Of a DNA stretch of 30,590 nucleotides, positions 23,916-30,590 are shown piece by piece. The position numbers and the translations under genes were made by a program. Numbering within the stretch: the stretch's first letter is position 1; each line of letters begins with the position of its first letter. The notes below the pieces were generated by a model. The model searched no databases. It saw only the letters and a program-made list of their open reading frames with translations, and was not told where the DNA came from. This DNA comes from a bacterium (GTDB taxonomy: Bacteria > Chloroflexota > Dormibacteria > UBA8260 > Bog-877): NCBI GenBank assembly GCA_021802115.1, contig JAKABA010000031.1, positions 1 through 30,590 of the forward strand. Reading direction: 5' to 3'.

Positions 23916-25151
23916 GTGAGATCCATCCTCAAGCTCCGCTCGCCCGGCTCGGGGCCGATCGGCCCCTCGACTGTTCGAGACTGGCCGCGGCCCGGCTGGC
24001 GGCCCGCGATCGTTGGAAGTCTGGCAACTCTGCTGGGACTGAGCCTCCTAACCGCCCTGCTGGTTCGGCTAGGCGTACCCCACCAGCCACAGGCTTACAG
24101 CTTCCTGTACTTGGCGGTGGTCACCGTGGCGGCGAGCGCCTTCGGGTTCTCGGCCGCCCTGGCAGGGTCGGTGGCCTCAGCCCTCCTGGTTGACTACTTC
24201 TTCCTCCCCCCGGTCGGCCATCTGACGATCTACTCCACCGACCAGACGGTCGGCTGGGCAATCTTCCTACTGGTCTGCTTGGGCGTGGCAGCCCTGAGCA
24301 CCAGGCGACGACGCCATCTGCTGGCGCTCCAGTCGACCGCCCGGGAATTGGCGAGTCGGAACCTCGCCCTGCGGGACGCGGAGACAGCTCTCGAGCAGAG
24401 CCTGCAGGCCCGCACCGAGCTGGCGCGCACGGAGGCCGCCTTGGCCGCCACCCAGCGAGCGGAAACATTCAGGCGCGACCTCCTGGCTACGGTCAGCCAC
24501 GAACTCCGAACCCCGCTCGCCGCCCTCCTCGGGTACAGCACGGCGCTGGCCGACGTCTCCGGCGCCGACCGGGGTCAGCTGGCTGACTACCCGGTTCTGA
24601 TCGCGGGCGAAGCACGCAGGATCGATCGCCTGATAGGTGACCTCCTGGAGATGGCCAGGATTGAGAGCGGCCAGCTGCACGTGGAGAGCCAGGTCATGGA
24701 CCTTGGCGAAGCGGCTCGCGAGGCCGGCATCCGCTGGAGCAACGACTTGCAAGTTGCCGTGGCGGTGCCCGACGGCCCGGTCTTGGTCGTGGCCGACTGG
24801 GACAGGGTTCAGCAAATCCTGGACAATGCGCTCCGGAACGTGAGGGCGCACGCCAGCTGCGATCGGTCAGAAGTGGTTGTACACTCGCCGTCGGCTTTTC
24901 GAAGCACTGCGGCTGAGTGCCTGGTCCGCGACCGGGGAATCGGCATCCCGCCCCAGGTCCGAGAGCGACTCTTCGAACGCTACTCCGCCGGCAACAAGTC
25001 GGGGGGCCTCGGGCTCGGCCTGGCGATCAGCCGGGGCATGGCCGAGGCGATGGGAGGTGCCCTTTGGGTCGACAGCCCGGCTTCAGGCGGCACGGAGTTG
25101 CACCTCCTGGTCCCCCTCGCGCCCGTATCAGAGGGACCCTCGCTGCGGTGA
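23916..25151 (+). CDS. Membrane histidine kinase with DUF4118 domain (KdpD kinase half)
   Basis: This 411-residue protein corresponds to the C-terminal half of KdpD. Three or four membrane helices of the DUF4118 type (about 32-127, with LVDYFFLPPVGHLTIYS in the middle) are followed by a coiled coil (135-185). The HisKA domain has TVSHELRTPLAALLGYS, phospho-acceptor H195. The HATPase domain carries the N-box ILDNALRNV, G1 DRGIGIPP and G2 GGLGLGLAISRGMAEAMGG. It has no KdpD/USP module of its own and so probably depends on the divergent tandem-module protein for sensing. Start codons of the two genes are 12 bp apart. The GTG at 23916 is chosen because upstream sequence is antisense to the other gene. 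kdpE follows after 7 bp. Confidence 0.88.
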   Translation: MRSILKLRSPGSGPIGPSTVRDWPRPGWRPAIVGSLATLLGLSLLTALLVRLGVPHQPQAYSFLYLAVVTVAASAFGFSAALAGSVASALLVDYFFLPPVGHLTIYSTDQTVGWAIFLLVCLGVAALSTRRRRHLLALQSTARELASRNLALRDAETALEQSLQARTELARTEAALAATQRAETFRRDLLATVSHELRTPLAALLGYSTALADVSGADRGQLADYPVLIAGEARRIDRLIGDLLEMARIESGQLHVESQVMDLGEAAREAGIRWSNDLQVAVAVPDGPVLVVADWDRVQQILDNALRNVRAHASCDRSEVVVHSPSAFRSTAAECLVRDRGIGIPPQVRERLFERYSAGNKSGGLGLGLAISRGMAEAMGGALWVDSPASGGTELHLLVPLAPVSEGPSLR

Positions 25152-25158
25152 TTGGATT

Positions 25159-25896
25159 GTGAGCGGCCAGAGTAGTCGCGGCGCCACGGTTCTGGTGGTG
25201 GAGGACGATCCGGGAACCGGCCGCTTCCTCCACGACACCCTGACGGGTGCCGGCTACAGGGTGCAGAGCGTCGCCGATGGGAGGGGGGCCATGGGCGCAC
25301 TCGGGGCATCTCACATCGACCTCGTGATCCTGGACCTGGGCCTCCCTGACATGGATGGGATGGATGTCCTGCACACCATCAGGCAATGGGACCAGATGCC
25401 CCTAATCCTGGTCGTCAGCGCAAGGGGCCAGGAGGCTGACAAGGTCTCCGCCCTGCGCGCTGGCGCCGACGACTACCTGGCCAAACCATTTGGTACCTCG
25501 GAGCTACTGGCACGAGTAGAGGCGCGGCTCCGCCGCCACGACCCCGACCCCGGAGACCTGACCGTCGACCTCGGGTCGATCCGCGTCGAGCTGGGCGCGA
25601 ACCAGATCTTCGTGCGCGGCTTGCCCATTCGACTCACGCCGATGGAGAAGGGAGTGCTCCAGGACCTGATCCGACACCGCGGCAAGGTCAGGACTCACCG
25701 GGAGATCCTGGCCGCCGTGTGGGGCCCAGGCTTCACCTCCGAGCACGCCTACGTGCGCACCATCGTCCAGCGCCTGCGAGCCAAGTTGGAGGAACACCCA
25801 GACTCGCCCAGCTTGATCCTGACCATGCCCGGAGTCGGCTACCTGTTCCAGGACCCGCCCGACCGACGAGCTACGCCCGGTCAGCCACCGAGATAG
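25159..25896 (+). CDS. kdpE: Response regulator KdpE
   Basis: A 245-residue OmpR-type response regulator. The receiver has the acidic pair (VEDD, 15-17), phospho-acceptor D59 in LVILDLGLPDMDG, and K109 in YLAKPFG. The winged helix covers about 135-230 (LTPMEKGVLQDLIRHRGKVR, REILAAVWGPGF, VRTIVQRLRAKLEEHPDSPS, LILTMPGVGYLF), the KdpE type. Phosphorylated KdpE should activate kdpFABC. The GTG at 25159 comes 7 bp after the kinase stop; no clear Shine-Dalgarno. The end overlaps moaA on the other strand by 16 bp. Confidence 0.9.
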   Translation: MSGQSSRGATVLVVEDDPGTGRFLHDTLTGAGYRVQSVADGRGAMGALGASHIDLVILDLGLPDMDGMDVLHTIRQWDQMPLILVVSARGQEADKVSALRAGADDYLAKPFGTSELLARVEARLRRHDPDPGDLTVDLGSIRVELGANQIFVRGLPIRLTPMEKGVLQDLIRHRGKVRTHREILAAVWGPGFTSEHAYVRTIVQRLRAKLEEHPDSPSLILTMPGVGYLFQDPPDRRATPGQPPR

Positions 25897-26897
25897 GACA
25901 TCTCCACCTTCCCAGATCCGACCGGTGGGGGTACCTGCCCTCGCTCCTCCGAATAGCGATCACGGCGGTCAAGCCACAGCGAACTCATGACCCGTCTGAC
26001 CTCCTGGTCCCCGGCCCCGGTCCGCAGCACCGGTTTGAGATCCAAGCCGCCCCTGGAGAAGAGGCAGGTGTGCAGCCTGCCGTCTGCGGCGAGCCGAAGT
26101 CGAGTGCAGCCCCGGCAGAAGGGGGCACTCACCGAGGTGATCATCCCCAATTCGCCGCGCCCATCCCGGTACCGGTAGCGGCTGGCAACCTCCCCTGGAT
26201 AGCTGGCTGGGATCTGGTCCAGCGGCCAGCGCTGACCAATTGCCTGCACCAACTCGGCTGCCGGGACCACCTCGTCCAGCTTCCAGCCGTGAGTCTCCCC
26301 CACGTCCATGTACTCGATGAGACGCAGGGGGTAGCCGCGTCCACGGGCGAACTCGGCGAGCTCCAGGATCCCGCCGTCGTTGAGGCCCCGCCGCACCACG
26401 GCGTTGAGCTTCACCGGCTGGAGTCCCGCAGCCGCCGCAGCCTCCAACCCGGCTATGACCTGGTCCAGCTCCACCCCCACCCCATTCATGATCTGGAAGA
26501 TCTCGGGATCGACCGAGTCCAGGCTGACTGTGACCCGGCGCAGCCCGGCGGCAGCCAGCTCCGCTGCATAGCGTGATAGCAGAGCTCCGTTGGTGGTCAT
26601 GGCCAGGTCCTCGATCCCCGCGATCGCGGCCAGCTGCGCGATCAAGGCGGGCAAATCGCGGCGCAACAGGGGCTCCCCACCGGTGAGCCGGACCTTGCGC
26701 ACACCCAACTCCACCGCCACCCGCACCACTCGGGTGATCTCCTCGAAGCTGAGCACTTCGGATCTGGGCAGGAACTTGAAGCCCGGTCCGAAGACGGCCA
26801 TGGGCATGCAGTAGCTGCAGCGGAAGTTGCAGCGGTCGGTAACCGAGACCCGGAGGTCGCGGAGGGGCCGGTTCAGCCGGTCAGTGACCTCTGCCAT
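25881..26897 (-). CDS. moaA: GTP 3',8-cyclase MoaA (molybdenum cofactor biosynthesis)
   Basis: This 338-residue radical-SAM enzyme converts GTP to 3',8-cyclo-7,8-dihydro-GTP, the first step of molybdopterin synthesis. The N-terminal cluster motif is CNFRCSYC (C23, C27, C30), followed by LTGGEPLLRRDL (SAM contact). The second, substrate-binding cluster is C261, C264 and C278 in CRGCTRLRLAADGRLHTC, and the C-terminal GG needed for activity is present (MSYLGG). All essential elements are intact. The ATG at 26897 begins the conserved N-terminus. hpnH lies 53 bp upstream on the same strand, so they may share a transcript. No other moa genes are in the window. Confidence 0.95.
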   Translation of the reverse strand: MAEVTDRLNRPLRDLRVSVTDRCNFRCSYCMPMAVFGPGFKFLPRSEVLSFEEITRVVRVAVELGVRKVRLTGGEPLLRRDLPALIAQLAAIAGIEDLAMTTNGALLSRYAAELAAAGLRRVTVSLDSVDPEIFQIMNGVGVELDQVIAGLEAAAAAGLQPVKLNAVVRRGLNDGGILELAEFARGRGYPLRLIEYMDVGETHGWKLDEVVPAAELVQAIGQRWPLDQIPASYPGEVASRYRYRDGRGELGMITSVSAPFCRGCTRLRLAADGRLHTCLFSRGGLDLKPVLRTGAGDQEVRRVMSSLWLDRRDRYSEERGQVPPPVGSGKVEMSYLGG

Positions 26898-26950
26898 GTG
26901 GCGATCCTACGCCGACCTCGACCCGTTGGCACGGCCGCCGGACCCCGCGG

Positions 26951-27955
26951 TCAGGACGCCAAGGCTCCTCGAACCGACTGGCGCACCGAACCCATCGTCT
27001 TCAGCACTGCGGTGGGCTCGTACCCGACATGAGCCATGCAGTTGGCACACTTGGGATTGTTGCCGCGTCCGTACTGGCTCCAATCGGTGGTCTCCAGCAG
27101 CTCCTTATAGGTACTCACATACCCATCGGCGAGCAGGTAGCAGGGCTTCTGCCACCCGAAAACTGAGTAGCACGGGATGCCCCAGGGCGTGCAGGCGAGC
27201 TCCACCTTGCCCTCCAGGAAGTCGAGGAACATCGGGGAGTGGTTGAGGCGCCACTTCTTGCGTCGGCCGTCGGCGAAGGCCTCCTTGAAGATCGCCCGGG
27301 TTCGGTCGACTCCCATGAAGTGCTCTTGATCCGGCGCCTTCTCGTAGGCGTAGGCCGGCGAGATCTGCATGTTGTCGACCTCCAGATCATCGTTCAGGAA
27401 GTCGAGCACGTCACGGATCGATTTGGGATCGTCCTGAGTGAAGAAGGTGGTATTGGTCGTGACCCGAAAGCCCCGGCGCTTCGCTTCCCTGATCGCCGCG
27501 ACGGCCTTGTCGAAGACTCCGGCTCGCGACACCGACTCGTCGTGGCGGTCTCGCAGCCCGTCGATGTGGACCGACCAGGCAAAGTAGGGCCCGGGCTTGA
27601 AGAGGTCGAGCTTACGCTCCATCAGGAGCGCGTTGCTGCAGAGGTAGACAAACCTCTTGCGCTCGACCATGGCCTCCACAATCTGGTCGATCTCCTTGTG
27701 GATCAGCGGCTCACCCCCGGCGATGGACACTACCGGGGCGCCGCACTCCTCGATCGCGTCGATGCACTGCTGGACCGAGAGCCGGCGCCGCAGGATGTCA
27801 TCGGGGTGCTGGATCTTGCCGCAACCCACGCACTCGAGGTTGCACTGGTAAAGCGGTTCCAGCTGCATGACTAGCGGGAACTTGTCGACCCGGTGGAGCT
27901 TCTGCGACATCAGGTAGGAGCCGACCTTGATCTTCTGGCGAAGTGGAATTGACAT
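26951..27955 (-). CDS. hpnH: Adenosyl-hopene transferase HpnH (radical SAM)
   Basis: This 334-residue radical-SAM protein adds the 5'-deoxyadenosyl group to hopene, the first step to extended (C35) hopanoid lipids. Cluster motif CNLECVGC (C38, C42, C45) lies in the HpnH-type context VMQLEPLYQCNLECVGCGKI. VSIAGGEPLIHKEIDQIVEA, VHIDGLRDRHD and YSVFGWQKPCYLLADGYV follow, with a C-terminal CANCMAHVGYEPTAV. These stretches are characteristic of HpnH rather than of other radical-SAM families. GAGGAAGG stands just before the ATG at 27955. The gene is divergent from a MerR-family regulator whose probable operator lies in the shared promoter. No other hopanoid genes are in the window. Confidence 0.92.
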   Translation of the reverse strand: MSIPLRQKIKVGSYLMSQKLHRVDKFPLVMQLEPLYQCNLECVGCGKIQHPDDILRRRLSVQQCIDAIEECGAPVVSIAGGEPLIHKEIDQIVEAMVERKRFVYLCSNALLMERKLDLFKPGPYFAWSVHIDGLRDRHDESVSRAGVFDKAVAAIREAKRRGFRVTTNTTFFTQDDPKSIRDVLDFLNDDLEVDNMQISPAYAYEKAPDQEHFMGVDRTRAIFKEAFADGRRKKWRLNHSPMFLDFLEGKVELACTPWGIPCYSVFGWQKPCYLLADGYVSTYKELLETTDWSQYGRGNNPKCANCMAHVGYEPTAVLKTMGSVRQSVRGALAS

Positions 27956-28006
27956 GACCTTCCTCGATAGCCCTCACTCGGTCGGGCACCACCGGATTTG
28001 TTTAGG

Positions 28007-28037
28007 ACTCTAAACCTTGTCACTATCGTAGAGTCAA
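28007..28037 (-). promoter_or_regulatory. MerR-type promoter/operator between hpnH and the regulator gene
   Basis: On the minus strand TTGACT (28037-28032) and TAGAGT (28012-28007) are 19 bp apart, longer than usual, which is the hallmark of promoters controlled by MerR-family proteins. The dyad TAGAGTC/GACTCTA (28029-28035, 28006-28012) runs from the -35 to the -10 box, just where MerR proteins bind. Transcription would give hpnH a leader of about 45 nt with a Shine-Dalgarno. Confidence 0.7.
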
Positions 28038-28042
28038 GCCAG

Positions 28043-29005
28043 ATGGAGACCCTCCCGTCGGCAAGGGCCGAGCTAGCGCCCCGGCTCAAGATTGGCGAGG
28101 CGGCAACCCTAACCGGTGTCAGCCCGGGGAGGATTCGCCACTACCAGGCGATGGGCCTTGTCCGCCCCGCCCAGAGCGTCAGCGGCTACCGCTATTTCAT
28201 CGCCCAGGATCTGGTGAGAATTCTCCAGATCGACCTCCTACGAAGCCTGGGGATGGGGCTGGAGGAGATTCGGGCCTCACTTCCGGGCACGGCCGACCCC
28301 AAGTCACTCCGGGACGCCCTCGAACGGCACCGAGAGATGCTGCAGGTGGAGCGAGCCCGCCTGGATGGGCTCCTAGCCGCCGTTAACACGGCGCTGGCTG
28401 CTCCGGAGGCGAGCGCCGAGACGATTGCCGCCTTCCTGGCCTCGGCCCACTCCACTCCGCGAGAGAGCCTGGGGATATTCGGCCGCCTGACCAAGCCCTT
28501 GTCGGAGCCGGCTGCCGCCAGCTGGCAGCGCATCCTCGGCAGCGGTTGGGAACTGCCCGTCCACCCCGCCTTCGGCCGAATGCTCCTCCCGCCGCAGGTG
28601 ACCGAGGTGCTGGAGCAACTCGCGGCAGCCGCTGGCAACGAGATTCTCTTCGACCGAGTCCGACAGCTCGCCGTCGCCATCGTCGCGCTGGCTCAGAGCA
28701 GGACTCCGGAACGCGCCCAGCTGCGCAAGTGTGCCGTCGACTGGGTGCTCTCGTTTGAGTCCGCCCCCCTGCCCCAGGACGTCCAGATGGCCCTGGATCG
28801 GACGGTGCCGAGGATTCGCGAGTTGGAGATGCTGAACCAGGGGTTCCAACTCTGGGCCGAGTCGATCTCGCCGGTGGCTGCGACCGTCCTGCGGCTCATC
28901 CATGAGGAGGCCCGGGCACGCCACTATCGTGTGCTCGGAGTACTTCCGGCCCACGGCCCAAGCCCGAGACGCCAGCGCCACCAGGAGGTCGCCAATACCC
29001 CCTAG
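28043..29005 (+). CDS. MerR-family transcriptional regulator
   Basis: A 320-residue protein with an N-terminal MerR helix-turn-helix: LKIGEAATLTGVSPGRIRHY (15-34), the wing region GLVRPAQSVSGYRYF and helices LVRILQIDLLRSLGMGLEEI up to about residue 80. A dimerisation helix follows, then about 200 residues of helical sequence without a motif I recognise (for example AASWQRILGSGWELPVHPAF). No cysteine pattern of metal-sensing MerR proteins is seen, so the ligand is probably an organic or lipid molecule. The ATG at 28043 is chosen because the frame upstream runs through the operator. It lies divergent from hpnH and likely controls it and itself. Its stop codon lies in the next gene's operator. 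Confidence 0.85.
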   Translation: METLPSARAELAPRLKIGEAATLTGVSPGRIRHYQAMGLVRPAQSVSGYRYFIAQDLVRILQIDLLRSLGMGLEEIRASLPGTADPKSLRDALERHREMLQVERARLDGLLAAVNTALAAPEASAETIAAFLASAHSTPRESLGIFGRLTKPLSEPAAASWQRILGSGWELPVHPAFGRMLLPPQVTEVLEQLAAAAGNEILFDRVRQLAVAIVALAQSRTPERAQLRKCAVDWVLSFESAPLPQDVQMALDRTVPRIRELEMLNQGFQLWAESISPVAATVLRLIHEEARARHYRVLGVLPAHGPSPRRQRHQEVANTP

Positions 29006-29014
29006 GGGTATACT
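28995..29014 (+). promoter_or_regulatory. CsoR-like palindrome overlapping a -10 box
   Basis: ATACCC (28995-29000) and GGGTAT (29006-29011) are separated by CCTAG. This resembles known operators of CsoR/RcnR-family repressors, which are palindromes of C and G tracts flanked by A/T. TATACT (29009-29014) is an excellent -10 box overlapping the right arm, so bound repressor would block transcription of the permease gene at 29043. No good -35 is present. The TAG stop of the MerR-family gene is inside the palindrome. No CsoR gene is in the window. Confidence 0.6.
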
Positions 29015-29042
29015 AATCATAACTTCTAAAGGGGGGCGCTAG

Positions 29043-30590
29043 ATGCTGCCGTTGCATGTGCTGAGCCTTATCTGGGCTGGCCTGGAACAGGGGTTGGCCA
29101 TGCTCTGGGCGACTCTGTGGGCGCTCGCGTTAGGGTTCCTGTTGTCAGGTGCGATCCAGGCGTTTGTCTCTCGGCAGGAGATGCGTGACCTGCTGGGAGA
29201 CCGCCGCCCCCTTGCCCTGCTGCGAGCCACCGGGTTCGGAGCCGCCTCCTCGTCCTGCTCCTACGCGGCCTCTGCCATGGCCAAGTCAATCTTCGCCAAG
29301 GGTGCCGACTTCGTGGCCGCGATGGTCTTCATGTTCGCCTCCACCAACCTGGTAATCGAGCTCGGCATCGTCCTCGCAGTTCTCATCGGCTGGCAGTTCA
29401 CCGCCAGTGAGTTCTTCGGCGGCCTGCTGATGATCGCGCTATTCGTGCTGGTCGCCAGAGTCACCCTCCCAGCCAGCTTGGTCGAGCGGGCCAGGGAGCG
29501 CCTCAATCAGGGCGGAGGGCAAGCAGGGATCGATCTGACCGCGGCCTGCGCGGTGGGGGCCAACGCCGCCGCTACCAGCGCTCCCGATGCCGAAATTCCG
29601 TGGCGGGAGCGCCTACGCAGCCGCCAGGCATGGAGCGATGCCGCCGGGTACGCAGCGGCCGATCTCACCATGCTGCGGAAGGAGCTGGCGATTGGCTTCA
29701 TAGTGGCTGGCTTTCTCGCCGCTCTGGTCCCCGCCGCCTTCTGGCAAGCCCTGTTCCTGACTGGGCATGGCTTCTGGTCGTCGCTGGAGAACGCACTCCT
29801 GGGCCCGTTCATAGCCATGATCAGCTTCGTTTGCTCGGTGGGCAACGTGCCACTGGCAGCCGCGCTGTGGAAGGGAGGCATCAGCTTCGGCGGGGTGGTC
29901 AGCTTCATCTTCGCCGACCTAATCAGCTTTCCGCTGCTCCTCATCTACCGAAGGTTCTACGGCACCCGACTCACGCTTAGGATGCTGGGATCGTTCTGGC
30001 TGGTCATGTCGGCCGCCGGGTTGATCACACAGTACGTCTTCGCCGGGCTCCACATCCTGCCGACCGCGCGACCCCGGGTCATTGTGAGCGATGCCTTCGC
30101 CTGGAACTACACGACCTGGCTGGACTTGGTGGCCGTAGTCCTGCTCGCCACTGTTTTCTGGGAGGCCCACCGGCGCCGCTCCTCACACGCCGAGGGCAAG
30201 TACGCCACCGACCCAGTCTGCGGAATGCAGGTTGACATCCATATCGCGCCCGCGACCGCCACCGTCGGCGGCCGCAGCTACTACTTCTGCTCGGACCGAT
30301 GCCGCGACCGGTTCGCCAAGAACCCCGAGCCCTTCCTCGTCTCAGGCCCGGCGGCCATGGATGGGATAACCTCCTCACCCGCCACGGACCCGGTCTGCGG
30401 TTTGACGGTGGACCCAGCGACCGCCGCGGCCACCCTCGCCCGTGACGACCTTTCCTACTACTTCTGCTCCACCGGCTGCCGGGATGGGTTCGCCAAGAAC
30501 CCCGAGTCCTTCCTCGCCTCCGGCCCGACGGGAATGGAGCAGGGCCCCTCTCTCTCCGCCACGGACCCGGTCTGCGGTATGACGGTGGAC
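29043..30590 (+). CDS. YraQ/DUF318-like permease fused to tandem YHS domains (partial, runs off the window)
   Basis: The frame is open from the ATG at 29043 to the window end (516 codons, no stop). AAAGGGGGG upstream is the Shine-Dalgarno. Residues 1 to about 375 form a polytopic membrane protein of the DUF318 permease type, with a conserved cysteine region (GAASSSCSYAA, C72) and two halves joined by a soluble loop. From residue 390 come YHS domains at 59-residue spacing: DPVCGMQVD (390) with YYFCSDRCRDRFAKNP, DPVCGLTVD (449) with YYFCSTGCRDGFAKNP, and DPVCGMTVD (508), cut by the window end. YHS domains bind heavy metals such as copper, so metal transport or sensing is likely. The CsoR-like operator agrees. 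Confidence 0.85.
   Translation, partial: MLPLHVLSLIWAGLEQGLAMLWATLWALALGFLLSGAIQAFVSRQEMRDLLGDRRPLALLRATGFGAASSSCSYAASAMAKSIFAKGADFVAAMVFMFASTNLVIELGIVLAVLIGWQFTASEFFGGLLMIALFVLVARVTLPASLVERARERLNQGGGQAGIDLTAACAVGANAAATSAPDAEIPWRERLRSRQAWSDAAGYAAADLTMLRKELAIGFIVAGFLAALVPAAFWQALFLTGHGFWSSLENALLGPFIAMISFVCSVGNVPLAAALWKGGISFGGVVSFIFADLISFPLLLIYRRFYGTRLTLRMLGSFWLVMSAAGLITQYVFAGLHILPTARPRVIVSDAFAWNYTTWLDLVAVVLLATVFWEAHRRRSSHAEGKYATDPVCGMQVDIHIAPATATVGGRSYYFCSDRCRDRFAKNPEPFLVSGPAAMDGITSSPATDPVCGLTVDPATAAATLARDDLSYYFCSTGCRDGFAKNPESFLASGPTGMEQGPSLSATDPVCGMTVD
30204..30590 (+). repeat. 177-bp tandem coding repeat (YHS units)
   Basis: Units start at 30204, 30381 and 30558, each opening with codons for AT-DPVCG. 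The second and third starts are almost identical over the bases available. TTCGCCAAGAACCCCGAG recurs near the end of the first two units. High DNA identity suggests recent duplication, and copy number may vary. Confidence 0.8.

Overview
The window comes from a high-GC bacterium with actinobacterial-type signals. Several genes start leaderless, with the start codon about 7 bp after a -10 box. GTG starts are common and Shine-Dalgarno sequences are purine-rich. The set of a zinc/manganese ABC transporter, kdpFABC, typA/bipA, a hopanoid gene (hpnH) and moaA fits Actinobacteria such as the Acidimicrobiia, or a neighbouring high-GC terrestrial phylum. The sequence alone does not fix the genus.

Positions 1-7034 look like the distal end of a genomic island. 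A 3' half of a tRNA-Gly(TCC) gene (6987-7034), with no 5' half, separates accessory genes on the left from housekeeping genes on the right. This is what integration into a tRNA 3' end leaves behind. The accessory part holds two GNAT acetyltransferases inserted among broken pieces of SAM methyltransferase genes, two direct copies of a small XRE-type helix-turn-helix gene (the second without a start codon) flanking a cytidine-deaminase-fold gene, a VOC/glyoxalase-like gene with a near-ideal leaderless promoter, and a class II Fic protein with a dyad-rich control region.

Positions 7107-11360 (minus strand) encode a Fur/Zur-family regulator followed by a metal ABC transporter: lipoprotein binding protein, ATPase and two different permeases. 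proC (plus) and typA (minus) follow, convergent, then a stretch without convincing genes (14300-14904), a DoxX-family membrane protein, a small zinc-ribbon protein, a decayed TnpB-type transposase C-terminus and a weakly supported small gene.

Positions 17095-25896 are a potassium-uptake locus. A 27-residue membrane peptide is coupled to kdpF, then kdpA, kdpB and kdpC. The KdpD sensor is split. Its cytoplasmic KdpD/USP portion is present twice in tandem in one 775-residue minus-strand protein without a kinase, convergent with and overlapping kdpC. The membrane/DUF4118 histidine kinase is encoded divergently only 12 bp away, followed by kdpE. This rearranged sensor is the most unusual system in the window.

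Positions 25881-30590 hold moaA and hpnH (minus; two radical-SAM genes), a divergent MerR-family regulator whose shared promoter has the 19-bp spacer and dyad of MerR-controlled promoters, and a YraQ/DUF318-like permease fused to tandem YHS metal-binding domains. The permease runs off the window end and sits behind a CsoR-like palindrome.
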